Shown here piece after piece: positions 16,733 to 25,865 of a stretch of 64,000 bases of DNA. Location: contig QKEL01000007.1 of assembly GCA_003252395.1 (NCBI GenBank), forward strand, positions 1 to 64,000, given 5' to 3'. The translations under genes and the position numbers were made by a program. Numbering within the stretch: the first letter of the stretch is position 1; each line of letters starts with the position of its first letter. A model generated the notes under the pieces. That model saw only the letters and a list, made by a program, of their open reading frames with translations, made no database searches and was not told the origin of the DNA. The DNA is from Spirochaetales bacterium. Lineage in GTDB: Bacteria > Spirochaetota > Spirochaetia > Treponematales > Treponemataceae.

Positions 16733-16903
16733 ATGGCTTACGTCATTTCCGATGCTTGCATCAACTGCGCGGCGTGCGAGAGCGAATGCCCCACCAGCGC
16801 GATTTCCGAAAAGGGCGACAAGCGCGTTATCGATCCCGATACCTGCGTGAGCTGCGGCGCCTGCGCTGCCGTTTGCCCCGTCGAGGCGATTTCCGAGGAG
16901 TAA
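16733..16903 (+). CDS. 2[4Fe-4S] ferredoxin
   Basis: A 56-residue clostridial-type ferredoxin that carries electrons between cytoplasmic redox enzymes at low potential. Two cluster motifs are complete: Cys9-x2-Cys12-x2-Cys15-x3-Cys19-Pro and Cys38-x2-Cys41-x2-Cys44-x3-Cys48-Pro. AAGGAG precedes the ATG and a good intrinsic terminator follows, so it is a single-gene transcript, as such abundant small ferredoxins often are. The presence fits an anaerobic fermentative metabolism. Confidence 0.95.
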   Translation: MAYVISDACINCAACESECPTSAISEKGDKRVIDPDTCVSCGACAAVCPVEAISEE

Positions 16904-16926
16904 TCCCCGCTAAAGCCTTGAACTGT

Positions 16927-16968
16927 AACCGCGGCGAAGGGATACCCCTCTCGCTGCGGTTTTTTTTT
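16927..16968 (+). terminator. Intrinsic terminator of ferredoxin
   Basis: AACCGC...GCGA and TCGC...GCGGTT pair around an 11-base loop and are followed by a run of T. Confidence 0.8.
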
Positions 16969-16992
16969 ATTGCCCGAACCCGGAGGCATACC

Positions 16993-17397
16993 ATGGTTTT
17001 ACGCATTCTAAAGGGATACCTCGGCCTGCTCGTCGCCCTCGGCCGTATCGTCGCGCTCGGCGCCGCGTGCATCGGGGCGGGACTCGCCATCGTATACCCC
17101 CTTTGGCGGCTGGCGACCTCCCGCCCGGACGTATACACGCTGGTCTGCGGCGTTCTTTTCGTCGCCGTGGCGGGCTCTATCGCGGCCATCCGCATGAGAA
17201 CGGCCCTGCGTCTGAATCCGGCGAGGTTCCGCCGAAATCTCCTGAAATTCGCGGTCCTCGCGGCGGGAATCTCGATTGCGGTCGCCCTGCTACTGTCCCT
17301 GCACCGTTTCCTGGCCCTCGCGGCGCTCGTCGTCACGGCCGCGGCCTGGGGCCTTATCGAGTTCGTCCTCGAGCCTTCCGTTTCGAACGGGAAATGA
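16993..17397 (+). CDS. Small integral membrane protein, unknown function
   Basis: 134 residues with four hydrophobic helices (about 10-35, 45-65, 80-102, 105-122) separated by short Arg-rich loops, so the protein is nearly all membrane. GGAGG lies seven bases before the ATG at 16993; earlier starts would run back through the ferredoxin. The TGA is overlapped by the ATG of the next gene, a periplasmic peptidase, indicating co-translation. No family recognised. Confidence 0.72.
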   Translation: MVLRILKGYLGLLVALGRIVALGAACIGAGLAIVYPLWRLATSRPDVYTLVCGVLFVAVAGSIAAIRMRTALRLNPARFRRNLLKFAVLAAGISIAVALLLSLHRFLALAALVVTAAAWGLIEFVLEPSVSNGK

Positions 17398-18356
17398 TAG
17401 GGGCGCCGGTATGGGCTGAAGGCGCCGGGCGGCGGGCTTTCATGCTCTGTTGCCTCGTATTGGCCGGGGCGCGGGCGGCCTTTGCCGCCGATTATCCGCG
17501 TATTCCGGCCCTCGACCCGGCCGATCCGGTCTTCAGGCAGTATTCCGACGACGTGCGGGACGCCCGAATCGCCCTGGCCGGGGCGGCAAACCGAAAGGGG
17601 CAACGCGTCCTCCCCGTCGGCATATACGCCTACCGCGTTCTCCCCACGGACACCCTATTGGGCATCGCCGCCCGGTGCAGCGTGCCCTACGATGCCCTGG
17701 CGAGCCTAAACCGCCTTTCGGCGCCCTCGGACCTGACCCCGGGAACCGTGCTCCTCCTTCCGACCCTTCCCGGACTATACCTCCCCGACGACGCGGCGGG
17801 CGCTTTCGAAACCCTCCTCCTTTCCTCCTTCGATCCCGACGATCCTTCCATTATCACGTTCGCCGTCCACGATACGGGAACCGGAACGAAGCGAACCGTC
17901 CACTGCATTCCCGATGGCCTCTTCGACGGCACGGTCCGGGCGTGGTTTCTCACCCCCCGCTATCGATTCCCCCTCCCGTCCGGCGTGGTAACGTCGTCGT
18001 TCGGCATGAGAAAGAACCCCGTCACGGGCAATCTCGTGTTTCACAAAGGGGTGGACCTAGCCGCGCCCCGCGGGACTTCGGTCTATTCCTGCGCCGACGG
18101 AGAGGTCGTTTCTACCGGATTCGATTCTGTGTACGGAAATTACGTGATAGTGCGCCACGAGGGGGGAAAAGAAAGCCTCTACGGCCACCTTGCCGCGGTA
18201 AAAATCGAGTTGCGGGAACGCGTTAAATCCGGTACTATTCTAGGTACCGTCGGCTCAACCGGCCAATCGACCGGGCCCCATCTCCATTTCGAGATTCATG
18301 AAAACGGGATTCCGAAGGACCCGGCGGGATTTATTAAAGGAACCACGCAAAGATGA
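17394..18356 (+). CDS. LysM/M23 (LytM) family peptidoglycan peptidase
   Basis: 320 residues. Signal peptide ends AFA before ADYP (about residue 35). A LysM-like repeat (YRVLPTDTLLGIAARCSVPY through LTPGTVLLLP) binds glycan and a C-terminal M23 domain cuts peptide cross-links. Zinc ligands are present in HKGVDLAAPRG and in HLHFEIHENG, with YGHLA between, so the enzyme appears active rather than a degenerate NlpD/EnvC-type activator. The ATG overlaps the membrane-protein stop and its own TGA overlaps the next ATG, giving a three-gene coupled operon. The M23-LysM arrangement suits cell-wall remodelling in a thin-walled spiral cell. Confidence 0.9.
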   Translation: MIGAPVWAEGAGRRAFMLCCLVLAGARAAFAADYPRIPALDPADPVFRQYSDDVRDARIALAGAANRKGQRVLPVGIYAYRVLPTDTLLGIAARCSVPYDALASLNRLSAPSDLTPGTVLLLPTLPGLYLPDDAAGAFETLLLSSFDPDDPSIITFAVHDTGTGTKRTVHCIPDGLFDGTVRAWFLTPRYRFPLPSGVVTSSFGMRKNPVTGNLVFHKGVDLAAPRGTSVYSCADGEVVSTGFDSVYGNYVIVRHEGGKESLYGHLAAVKIELRERVKSGTILGTVGSTGQSTGPHLHFEIHENGIPKDPAGFIKGTTQR

Positions 18357-19345
18357 ACGAAAAACGGGTGGGAATCGCGTTTACCTTCACCATGCTCCTT
18401 CTGTCCGCCGCCGCGGCGGATACCTTTCGGGTCGGTTCAACGGCTATCGCCCTGATAGACGCGGCCAATCCCGAGGCGCAAACGTACGACGCGTCGTTTA
18501 ACGGCGCGGTGGGAATCGAGTTTCCGAGGGATACGGCCTTCCTGAAGGGCATAGAGATCGAGGTAAAGGTTCCCCAGGAGATTATCGAATACCGGAACAG
18601 CATGGCCTACGGGCTTTATTCCAAGATAGATCCCCTGCCGGCCAAAGACCGTACGGACTACAAGGCGACGCAGATTACCCTGCAGCCCCTGCCCTCCCGC
18701 CTTTCGTTCGTGCTGCAAATTCCGCTGGTCAAGGACCATCGGCTCAAATCGGGACCCTATGCGACGGTGCTCCCCTACGTGCACGACCCCAAGGCGGGCG
18801 CCTTGCTTTTCCGGCTCCTGCCGGTCATGAAGGTCTTGCCGGACACGATCGGCGACCTGACGTTCCAGGTCAAGGTAAAGCCCATCCTCGCCGACGAGGG
18901 CGGCTTTCGGCTGTCGGTGGCCTATCCCCCCCTGCCGGGAACCCCGGAGGCGCCGATATCGGTGCGTATCGACGAAATCGCCGTGAACAATCCCGGGGAA
19001 CTGCAGATTCTGAAACCCGGCCAACACCATCTCTCTATCGTCTCCGATTCCTACCGCAACGAGGTTCGCGTGTTCAAGGTGGAACAGGCCCGCGTCACCG
19101 AACTTTCGGTCACCATGCAGGATACCGCTCCCCGCGTGTACCTGATCGCGCCGGAAAACGCCCTTATCCAGATGGACGGCGAAAGCGTGAGCCCCGGGAA
19201 GGAAGCCAGGATCGTGCAACCGGGCGACCACGTCATCAAATTCACCATCGGCGATTACGAGGTGGTCAAGCAACTCACCGTGGAAAAGGCGAGGGATTAC
19301 ACCGTTTCCCTCATCGTGGACGTAAACGTCGCCGAATCGCAGTGA
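18353..19345 (+). CDS. Secreted/periplasmic protein with PEGA-like C-terminal region
   Basis: 330 residues with a signal peptide (hydrophobic 8-21, cleavage after AAA/ADT). The first two thirds are beta-rich and unassigned. The C-terminal part (VYLIAPENALIQMDGESVSP to VDVNV) has two beta-sandwich repeats resembling PEGA surface domains. Coupled by a four-base overlap to the M23 peptidase gene, so it probably acts at the cell wall. A strong intrinsic terminator follows about 100 bp later. Confidence 0.75.
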   Translation: MNEKRVGIAFTFTMLLLSAAAADTFRVGSTAIALIDAANPEAQTYDASFNGAVGIEFPRDTAFLKGIEIEVKVPQEIIEYRNSMAYGLYSKIDPLPAKDRTDYKATQITLQPLPSRLSFVLQIPLVKDHRLKSGPYATVLPYVHDPKAGALLFRLLPVMKVLPDTIGDLTFQVKVKPILADEGGFRLSVAYPPLPGTPEAPISVRIDEIAVNNPGELQILKPGQHHLSIVSDSYRNEVRVFKVEQARVTELSVTMQDTAPRVYLIAPENALIQMDGESVSPGKEARIVQPGDHVIKFTIGDYEVVKQLTVEKARDYTVSLIVDVNVAESQ

Positions 19346-19446
19346 GCGCCGCTTTTTTGTAAAGGTTTCCCGCCCCCTTTCCGATAGATAAGTATCGGGC
19401 AGTTCAGTTCCCCTCCCACCCACTGACTGTCCGTAGCCTGATGGGC

Positions 19447-19475
19447 GGGCCGGTAGATAATACCGGCCCTTTTTG
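19447..19475 (+). terminator. Intrinsic terminator
   Basis: GGGCCGGTA and TACCGGCCC form a perfect 9-bp stem with a 5-base loop, followed by five T. It closes the peptidase operon. Confidence 0.9.
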
Positions 19476-19502
19476 TTTTAAAGAAACCGCCAAAACGATA
19501 CC

Positions 19503-19532
19503 TTGTAACGACGCCCCGTTTATGCTTTTATA
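19503..19532 (+). promoter_or_regulatory. Possible promoter directly abutting the PBP1A start
   Basis: TTGTAA (19503-19508), 18 bases, TTTATA (19527-19532). Transcription would start near the ATG at 19539, and no Shine-Dalgarno sequence is seen, so a leaderless message is possible. Confidence 0.4.
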
Positions 19533-19538
19533 GATGGT

Positions 19539-22160
19539 ATGTTCGCCAAGGAAACCCGTAAACCGCTCATTCTCGTATCCCTCGCCGCGATAGGCGCGAT
19601 ACTGTGCGGAGCCGCCCTAGGCGGGGCGTTAGCCGCCACCGCAAATTTAAAGAACCAGGAAAATTTCAGCGATTTCAGCCCCGCCCTGCCCACGCGCATT
19701 CTCGACGTTCGCGGGGAACTCATAACCGAATTCGCTTCCGAGGAAAAGCGGGAACTGATCACCCTTGACCAACTGCCCAAGCACGTCATTCAGGCGCTGA
19801 TCGCGCGCGAAGACCGGGTATTCTATCAGCACGGCGGCTTCACCGTAAAATCCATCATGCGCGCCGTGTTCGGAAAGCTGACCGGCCAATCACTCGGCGG
19901 CGGCAGCACGATAACCCAACAGCTCGCGGGAACCCTATACCTCGACCGGAGCGATATCAGCATCAGCAGGAAATTGAAAGAACTGTGGTGGTCGTTCCAG
20001 CTCGAGCGCCGATTCTCCAAGGACGAAATTCTGGAGATGTACCTGAACAAGGTGTATCTCGGAAGCGGCACCTTCGGGATAAACGCGGCGTCTAAGTTTT
20101 ACTTCGGCCACTCGGCGAGCGACCTGACCCCGGCGGAAGCGGCGATCCTCATGATCCAGCTTTCCAACCCGGCCCTCTACAACCCCTTCGAGCACCCGAA
20201 TCGGGCGCAGGAACGGCAGCGGCAGGTCCTGGACCAAATGGTGGAGCTCGGGTACCTCACGAAAAAGGTCGCCGACGATTCCTTTGACGACTATTGGGGA
20301 AATTTCGATTACTCGCGCACCTCGTCGTCGGCCTATTTCTCGCGCGTGGACAAGGCCCGCTGGTTCTCCGAATACGTGCGGCAGGAACTCGAGTCCATGC
20401 TCTACGGCTCCATGAACCTCTATACCGACGGCTACGTGGTGCACACGAGCCTCGACTTGGAAAAGCAGGCCGAGGCGGACAGGGTTTTCCAGGCATGGCT
20501 CACGCGGGCCAACGACCGCTTTAGGCGCTCGAGCACCTCGCGGTTCGACAAGGCGGACCAGTACGCGGACATAACCGCCCTACTCGCCCTCGCCTTCGAT
20601 TTGCCTAAACTGGCCGTCTCCCAGGAACGAACCCAGGTAAAGTCCATCGGCTATTACCGCGACAAGCTCAATCCGCTGGTCGACGTCCTTTCCATGACCT
20701 TCGGCATGGACGTCCTGAAAACCGGCGCGAACAAGACGAACGCGGCGATCCAGGCGGCGAGCGTGGAAACCACCGTGGAAGGGGCGCTTCTTACCCTGGA
20801 CAACGATACCGGATACATAACCGCCATGATCGGCGGCAGCAAGTTCGACCAATCGAATATGTATAACCGCGCCATGAAGGGCGAAATTCAGCCCGGAAGT
20901 ACCTTTAAGCCCCTGTATTATTCCGCCGCCGTCGATTCGCGGAAATTCACCGAGGCGAGCATGATCTCGGACACGCCGGTGGTGTTTTACAACGAGTCGG
21001 GCGTGCCGTACACGCCGCTCAACTTCATGGGCGAATGGCAGGGCACGGTGCTGCTGTGGGAAGCCCTGGCACATTCCATGAACGTGCCCTCCATCCGCGT
21101 CCTCGACGGGATCGGGTTCGACGCCGCGATCAACCGCGCGTCGCTTCTCCTGGGCTATACCGACCGGGCGGATATCGAGGAACGCTTCCCCCGGGTGTAT
21201 TCCCTCGGGCTCGGCGTAATCAGCGTCGCCCCCTGGCGCATGGCGAAAGCCTTCGCGACCTTCGCCGACGGCGGCAAGGAACTGACGCCCATCGCGATCC
21301 GCTCGGTGGAAGACCGGAACGGCCGCGTCATTATCGACCGGGAGAAGGAAGTCCGGCTGGAACAAAAGCGAAAGGGCAACGCGATACAGCTCATATCCCC
21401 GCAAAACGCCTACATCATGACCGATATGCTGAAAAACACGGTGGCGAGCGGAACCCTGGCGAATCCCACGGGCTGGGGCGCGAAGTTCAGGTATAAGGAC
21501 GAAAGCGGCAAAACCTTTCATATGCCCGCGGCGGGAAAGACGGGAACCACGCAAAACTGGGCCGACGCATGGACCGTCGGCTTTACGCCCTATTACACCA
21601 CCGCCCTCTGGTTCGGCTTCGACAAGGGAGGCATGAGCCTTGGCCTCGACAATACCGGCTCCGTGCTCGCCGGCTACGCCTGGGCCGAATACATGGACGC
21701 GATCCACGAAGGGCTCCCCTACCGCGATTTCCCCCGGCCCCAGAACGGAATCGTGACCGCCACGGTCTGCAAGAAATCGGGCGATCTTCCCACCGACGCC
21801 TGCGACGACGGGACCATTACCCTGCAGTTTCTTGAGGGTACCGAGCCGAAAACCTATTGCACCTATCACGAAAACAGCGAGAATTTGAGGCGAACGTCCG
21901 TGGAACGCCTGCAAAGCGAGGGCTTCGCGGCGGGACAGCGGCCCATTACCGTGGACACCTCGGCGCTCACCCTCGACCCGTCGATTTTCGAGGATCCTGC
22001 CCCGCGCGTAAAACCGCGAAACGAGGCGACCCTTACCGCGGGAACCGAGGGGCAAACCGTGGATACGGCGGGTTCGGGCGACCAGGAAAGCGGCAATGCC
22101 CCTTCCGGGGAGGAAACCGCCCCGGACGGCGGCAACGCGTTCAACCCGCTTCTCGAGTAG
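19539..22160 (+). CDS. mrcA: Penicillin-binding protein 1A
   Basis: 873 residues, bifunctional peptidoglycan glycosyltransferase/transpeptidase anchored by an N-terminal helix (9-33). GT51 domain: REDRVFYQHGG with catalytic Glu91, then GGGSTITQQLAGTLYL and EMYLNKVYLGSG. Transpeptidase: nucleophile Ser454 in GSTFKP, SMN (513-515) and KTGTTQ (667-672). Length and order are normal for PBP1A. The C-terminus is a disordered Thr/Gly/Glu-rich tail. The next gene, a small ParB-like protein, begins 18 bp later with its own GGAGG, so the two are likely co-transcribed. Confidence 0.94.
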   Translation: MFAKETRKPLILVSLAAIGAILCGAALGGALAATANLKNQENFSDFSPALPTRILDVRGELITEFASEEKRELITLDQLPKHVIQALIAREDRVFYQHGGFTVKSIMRAVFGKLTGQSLGGGSTITQQLAGTLYLDRSDISISRKLKELWWSFQLERRFSKDEILEMYLNKVYLGSGTFGINAASKFYFGHSASDLTPAEAAILMIQLSNPALYNPFEHPNRAQERQRQVLDQMVELGYLTKKVADDSFDDYWGNFDYSRTSSSAYFSRVDKARWFSEYVRQELESMLYGSMNLYTDGYVVHTSLDLEKQAEADRVFQAWLTRANDRFRRSSTSRFDKADQYADITALLALAFDLPKLAVSQERTQVKSIGYYRDKLNPLVDVLSMTFGMDVLKTGANKTNAAIQAASVETTVEGALLTLDNDTGYITAMIGGSKFDQSNMYNRAMKGEIQPGSTFKPLYYSAAVDSRKFTEASMISDTPVVFYNESGVPYTPLNFMGEWQGTVLLWEALAHSMNVPSIRVLDGIGFDAAINRASLLLGYTDRADIEERFPRVYSLGLGVISVAPWRMAKAFATFADGGKELTPIAIRSVEDRNGRVIIDREKEVRLEQKRKGNAIQLISPQNAYIMTDMLKNTVASGTLANPTGWGAKFRYKDESGKTFHMPAAGKTGTTQNWADAWTVGFTPYYTTALWFGFDKGGMSLGLDNTGSVLAGYAWAEYMDAIHEGLPYRDFPRPQNGIVTATVCKKSGDLPTDACDDGTITLQFLEGTEPKTYCTYHENSENLRRTSVERLQSEGFAAGQRPITVDTSALTLDPSIFEDPAPRVKPRNEATLTAGTEGQTVDTAGSGDQESGNAPSGEETAPDGGNAFNPLLE

Positions 22161-22178
22161 AAGGATCAGGAGGGCAGC

Positions 22179-22571
22179 ATGCAGATCGCGATTGAGGACA
22201 TCAAAATCCGGAAACGGGTACGGGTCAACCTCGATAACATCGATGAGCTCATGGAAAGCATCCGCCACTACGGGCTTCTCAACCCGATCACCGTAAACGC
22301 GAAATACGAACTGATCGCCGGCCGCCGCCGCCTCGAGGCCGCGAAGCGGCTCGGGTGGCGTTCGATCAGCGCCACGGTGCTGGACGATACGGACCGGATC
22401 AGCGAGTTGGAGCTCGAGATCGAGGAAAATACCCAGCGGAACGACTTTTCCGAAGCGGAACTCCTCGCGGCCTACACCCGACTGGAGAAGCTGCGAAACC
22501 CGAATATCTTTATCCGCATTTGGCGGGCGATCGTCTCGTTTTTCAAAAGCCTGTTCGCGCCGAGGATTTGA
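22179..22571 (+). CDS. Minimal ParB/Spo0J N-domain protein with C-terminal amphipathic helix
   Basis: 130 residues. Residues 1-95 match the ParB/Srx nuclease-like N-domain: LMESIRHYGLLNPITV, IAGRRRLEAAKRLGW (equivalent to the GERRxxA CTP-contacting box), and EIEENTQRNDFSEAE (equivalent to ENxQRxxL). There is no helix-turn-helix and no dimerisation domain. Instead the chain ends in an aromatic/basic stretch (IFIRIWRAIVSFFKSLFAPR) that could lie on or insert into the membrane. It lies just behind PBP1A on the same transcript. True ParB proteins are about 280 residues, so this is not the chromosome-partition factor; it may be a CTP-binding membrane protein. Confidence 0.8.
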   Translation: MQIAIEDIKIRKRVRVNLDNIDELMESIRHYGLLNPITVNAKYELIAGRRRLEAAKRLGWRSISATVLDDTDRISELELEIEENTQRNDFSEAELLAAYTRLEKLRNPNIFIRIWRAIVSFFKSLFAPRI

Positions 22572-22596
22572 CGGGGCTCTCGCTTATATAAATGAA

Positions 22597-22628
22597 AAGG
22601 AGTTCCGTTGCCGGAACTCCTTATTTTT
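22597..22628. terminator. Bidirectional intrinsic terminator
   Basis: AAGGAGTTCCG and CGGAACTCCTT form a perfect 11-bp stem with a 4-base loop, flanked by A-rich and T-rich runs. It serves the ParB-like gene and the convergent tyrS. Confidence 0.88.
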
Positions 22629-23848
22629 TACTTGGACACGACCCGAACGAATTTTTTCTTGCCCGCGCGGAGCACCACCTCGCCATCGGCGTCCAGCCGG
22701 TCGGCGCCGATCACGGCCTTAACGTCGGCGACGGGCGAGTCGGCAACCGCGGCGCCGCCCTGTTCCACGAGGCGCCGGGCGTCGCTTTTGGTAAGCGCGA
22801 GGCCGGCCTCCACGAAAAGGTCGATTATCCCGATTCCGGCTTCGAACCGCGAGCGGTCCATTTCCACGGTGGGCATGGAGGCCTTGTCGCCGCCGCCCCC
22901 GAACGCCGCCTTGGCGCCCGCGAGGGCCTTGTCAGCCTCTTCCTTGCCGTGAATCAGCGCGGTCACCTCGTAGGCGAGGCGCTCCTTGGCGGCGTTCACG
23001 TTCCCCGCCATGAGCCCGTCGATTTCGGAAACCGGAAGGAAGGTGAAAAGGAGCAGGAACTTGCGGGTATCCGCGTCGGTCACGTTGCGCCAATACTGGA
23101 AAAAGTCGTAGGGCGTCGTAATCGCCGGATCGAGAAAGAGGGCGCCCTTTTCGGTCTTGCCCATTTTCTTGCCGTCCGAGGTGGTAATGAGCGGGAAGGT
23201 CAGGCCGAAGGCCTGGTTGCCGTTCATGCGGCGGATCAGCTCGATCCCGGCAACGATATTGCCCCACTGGTCGTCGCCGCCGATCTGGAGCGCGCAGCCG
23301 TGGCGCTCGTTGAGCTGGTAAAAGTCGTAGCTCTGGAGCAGCTGGTAGTTGAATTCCACGAAGGAAAGGCCCGTCTCCATGCGCTTCCGGTACGCCTCGA
23401 AGGTGAGCATGCGGTTCACGGAAAACTGGGAGCCGATATCCCGGAGGAAGTCGATATAGTTGAGGTCCGCGAGCCAGTTCTTATTGTTGTCGCTGTACGC
23501 CGTTTCGCTGTCAAAACCGATGAAGCGGTCAAGCTGTTTGAGGATCGATTCGGAGTTTCGGTCGATTTCCTCGTAGGAGATCATCTTGCGCATTTCGGTT
23601 TTGCCCGAGGGATCGCCGATTCGGGCGGTACCGCCGCCCACGAGGGCTATGCCCCTGTGCCCGGCCTCGCGCAGGTGCCTCAGGGCGAAAAAGGGAACCA
23701 TGTGGCCGATGTGCAGGCTGGGTCCCGTGGGGTCGCAACCCACGTAAAAGGTCACGGGGCCCTCGTCCATGAGTTTCGAGAGGGCGTCTACGTCGGTGCA
23801 TTGCTGGAAAAATCCGCGTTCCTTGAGGGTTTCGAGTGCCTTGTTCAT
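22628..23848 (-). CDS. tyrS: Tyrosyl-tRNA synthetase
   Basis: 406 residues from ATG 23848; a TTG-started extension is less likely. Class I enzyme charging tRNA-Tyr. HIGH motif is HIGH at 46-49, and the KMSKS loop reads KMGKT. GDPSGKTEMR, FVEFNYQLLQSYDF and QIGGDDQWGNI are the tyrosine/ATP site. An S4-like RNA-binding tail (LALTKSDARRLVEQGG) ends the protein. No strong ribosome site precedes the start. Divergent from nadE over about 50 bp. Confidence 0.96.
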   Translation of the reverse strand: MNKALETLKERGFFQQCTDVDALSKLMDEGPVTFYVGCDPTGPSLHIGHMVPFFALRHLREAGHRGIALVGGGTARIGDPSGKTEMRKMISYEEIDRNSESILKQLDRFIGFDSETAYSDNNKNWLADLNYIDFLRDIGSQFSVNRMLTFEAYRKRMETGLSFVEFNYQLLQSYDFYQLNERHGCALQIGGDDQWGNIVAGIELIRRMNGNQAFGLTFPLITTSDGKKMGKTEKGALFLDPAITTPYDFFQYWRNVTDADTRKFLLLFTFLPVSEIDGLMAGNVNAAKERLAYEVTALIHGKEEADKALAGAKAAFGGGGDKASMPTVEMDRSRFEAGIGIIDLFVEAGLALTKSDARRLVEQGGAAVADSPVADVKAVIGADRLDADGEVVLRAGKKKFVRVVSK

Positions 23849-23898
23849 AATGGGAAAAAGTATATCTATTTTGGCTTTTTTTGTATACAATCGTAGGC

Positions 23899-25860
23899 AT
23901 GATGCACGGGTTTTTGAGAGTCGCCGCAGCGACCCCGGCCTGCACGGTCGCGGACTGTACGGCCAACGCCGCCGAAATAATCGCCCTCGCCAAAGAGGCC
24001 GCCGCGCGCGGCGTGTCCCTCGCCGTTTTCCCCGAACTCTCCGTAACGGGGTACACCTGCGGCGATCTTTTCTCCCAGGAAGCCCTCGGCGCCGCCGCGC
24101 TTTCCGCCGTTCGCCGCATCGCGGCCAAAACCGCGGAATTGGAGCTTACCCTCGCGGTGGGCTTTCCCCTGAACCTAGGCAACGCGCGCTATAACTGCGC
24201 CGCAGTTATCTCGGGCGGAAAGGTCCGCGGGGTGGTCCCGAAATCGCATATCCCGAACTACGGCGAGTTTTACGAAATACGGCACTTTACCGCTGCGCCG
24301 CTCTACCCGGATGACCGGGGTACCCGCGAAATACCGGCGGGGCTTCTCGGCGCCGATCCGGTGCCCTTCGGGACCGATCTTCTCTTCGCCGACGAAATCG
24401 CGCCGGACCTCGCCTTCGCCGTGGAGATCTGCGAGGACCTCTGGGTGCCCATTCCCCCCTCGTCCCGCCACGTGCAGGCCGGGGCCGTGATCGTCGCGAA
24501 CCTTTCCGCGAGCAACGAGGTGATAGGCAAGGCCGAATACCGCCGCTCCCTGGTGCTTGGGCAATCGGGCCGGGGCATGTGCGCTTATCTTTACGCCGAC
24601 GCCGGAACCGGGGAATCCACCACCGACATGGTCTTCGCCGCCCATAACCTGATCGCCGAAAACGGGAGCCTCCTCGCCGAATCGGCCCTGTTCTCCGGAG
24701 GGCTCCTGGTCGCCGACGTGGACGCGGACCGGCTCCTTCAGGAACGCCGCCGGGTAAATACCTTCCGAAACGAGGGTTCCTACCGCAGGATACCCTGCGC
24801 GCTGAAGGCGCGCGACCAAACGCCCTGCCGGACCATACCCAGGCACCCCTTCGTTCCCGCCGACCGGAACGATCTCGCGAGGCGGTGCGAGGAAATCTTC
24901 GCCCTCCAAACCGCCGGGCTCGCCAAGCGCCTGGCCCACACCCGAGCCGCCTCCGCGGTGCTCGGCCTATCGGGAGGCCTGGACTCTACGCTCGCCCTCC
25001 TCGTGACCGTTCGCGCCTTTCAGCTGCTCGGCCTTGACCGCGCGGGAATCCTCGCCGTCACCATGCCGGGTTTCGGGACCACCAAGCGCACCCGGGGCAA
25101 CGCCCTCGCCCTCGCCGCGGCGCTCGGCACGTCCACGGAAGAGATACGCATCCACAAGGCGGTGAAACAGCACTTCGCCGACATCGGCCATGACGGCGAA
25201 ACCTACGACATCGCCTACGAGAATTCCCAGGCGCGGGAGCGTACGCAAATACTGATGGACAAGGCGAACCAAACCGGCGGCCTCGTGATCGGCACGGGAG
25301 ACCTGTCGGAACTCGCCCTGGGCTGGGCGACCTACAACGGCGACCACATGTCCATGTACGCGGTGAACGCCTCCATCCCGAAAACCCTGGTGCGCCACCT
25401 GGTGGGCTATTGCGCCGAGCACCCCGCCTCCTTCGCCGAAGGGGAAACGGAGCGGAAGCGGTTCTCCAAGGTCCTGACCTCGATCCTCGATACGCCGGTG
25501 AGCCCGGAACTCTTGCCGCCGAAGGACGGGGAAATCGCGCAAAAAACCGAGCATATCGTGGGGCCCTACGAACTGCACGATTTCTTCCTCTATTACCTGG
25601 CGCGTTGGGGTTTCTCGCCCCGGAAAATCCTTTCCCTGGCCGTCGCCGCCTTCGGGCCCGATTACGGCCGGAGCGAGATTCTCCGCTGGATGAAGGTTTT
25701 TTACCGGCGGTTCTTTTCCCAGCAATTTAAAAGGTCGTGCCTGCCCGACGGCCCGAAGGTGGGCAGCGTTACGCTGTCGCCGAGGAGCGACTGGCGCATG
25801 CCGAGCGACGCGTCCGCCGCCCTCTGGCTCGCGGAAATCGAAGAGCTTGAACGGGAGTAG
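23899..25860 (+). CDS. nadE: Glutamine-dependent NAD+ synthetase
   Basis: 653 residues joining a nitrilase-type glutaminase to an NAD synthetase. Glutaminase triad Glu46 (FPELSVTG), Lys115 (VPKSHIPNYGEFYE) and Cys178 (EICEDLW). Synthetase P-loop SGGLDST (358-364), and GTGDLSELALGWATY for deamido-NAD binding. The last step of NAD synthesis: nicotinate adenine dinucleotide plus ATP and glutamine. Two adjacent ATG codons are possible (23899, 23902). The carbonic anhydrase gene follows after only five bases. Confidence 0.96.
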   Translation: MMHGFLRVAAATPACTVADCTANAAEIIALAKEAAARGVSLAVFPELSVTGYTCGDLFSQEALGAAALSAVRRIAAKTAELELTLAVGFPLNLGNARYNCAAVISGGKVRGVVPKSHIPNYGEFYEIRHFTAAPLYPDDRGTREIPAGLLGADPVPFGTDLLFADEIAPDLAFAVEICEDLWVPIPPSSRHVQAGAVIVANLSASNEVIGKAEYRRSLVLGQSGRGMCAYLYADAGTGESTTDMVFAAHNLIAENGSLLAESALFSGGLLVADVDADRLLQERRRVNTFRNEGSYRRIPCALKARDQTPCRTIPRHPFVPADRNDLARRCEEIFALQTAGLAKRLAHTRAASAVLGLSGGLDSTLALLVTVRAFQLLGLDRAGILAVTMPGFGTTKRTRGNALALAAALGTSTEEIRIHKAVKQHFADIGHDGETYDIAYENSQARERTQILMDKANQTGGLVIGTGDLSELALGWATYNGDHMSMYAVNASIPKTLVRHLVGYCAEHPASFAEGETERKRFSKVLTSILDTPVSPELLPPKDGEIAQKTEHIVGPYELHDFFLYYLARWGFSPRKILSLAVAAFGPDYGRSEILRWMKVFYRRFFSQQFKRSCLPDGPKVGSVTLSPRSDWRMPSDASAALWLAEIEELERE

Positions 25861-25865
25861 CGGAT

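Noticed and set aside
20580..22268. 562-codon open frame antisense to PBP1A
   Set aside because: It lies fully opposite a gene with all catalytic motifs. Its composition is His/Arg/Gly/Val-rich, as expected from reading GC-rich codons backwards, and no domain is recognisable.
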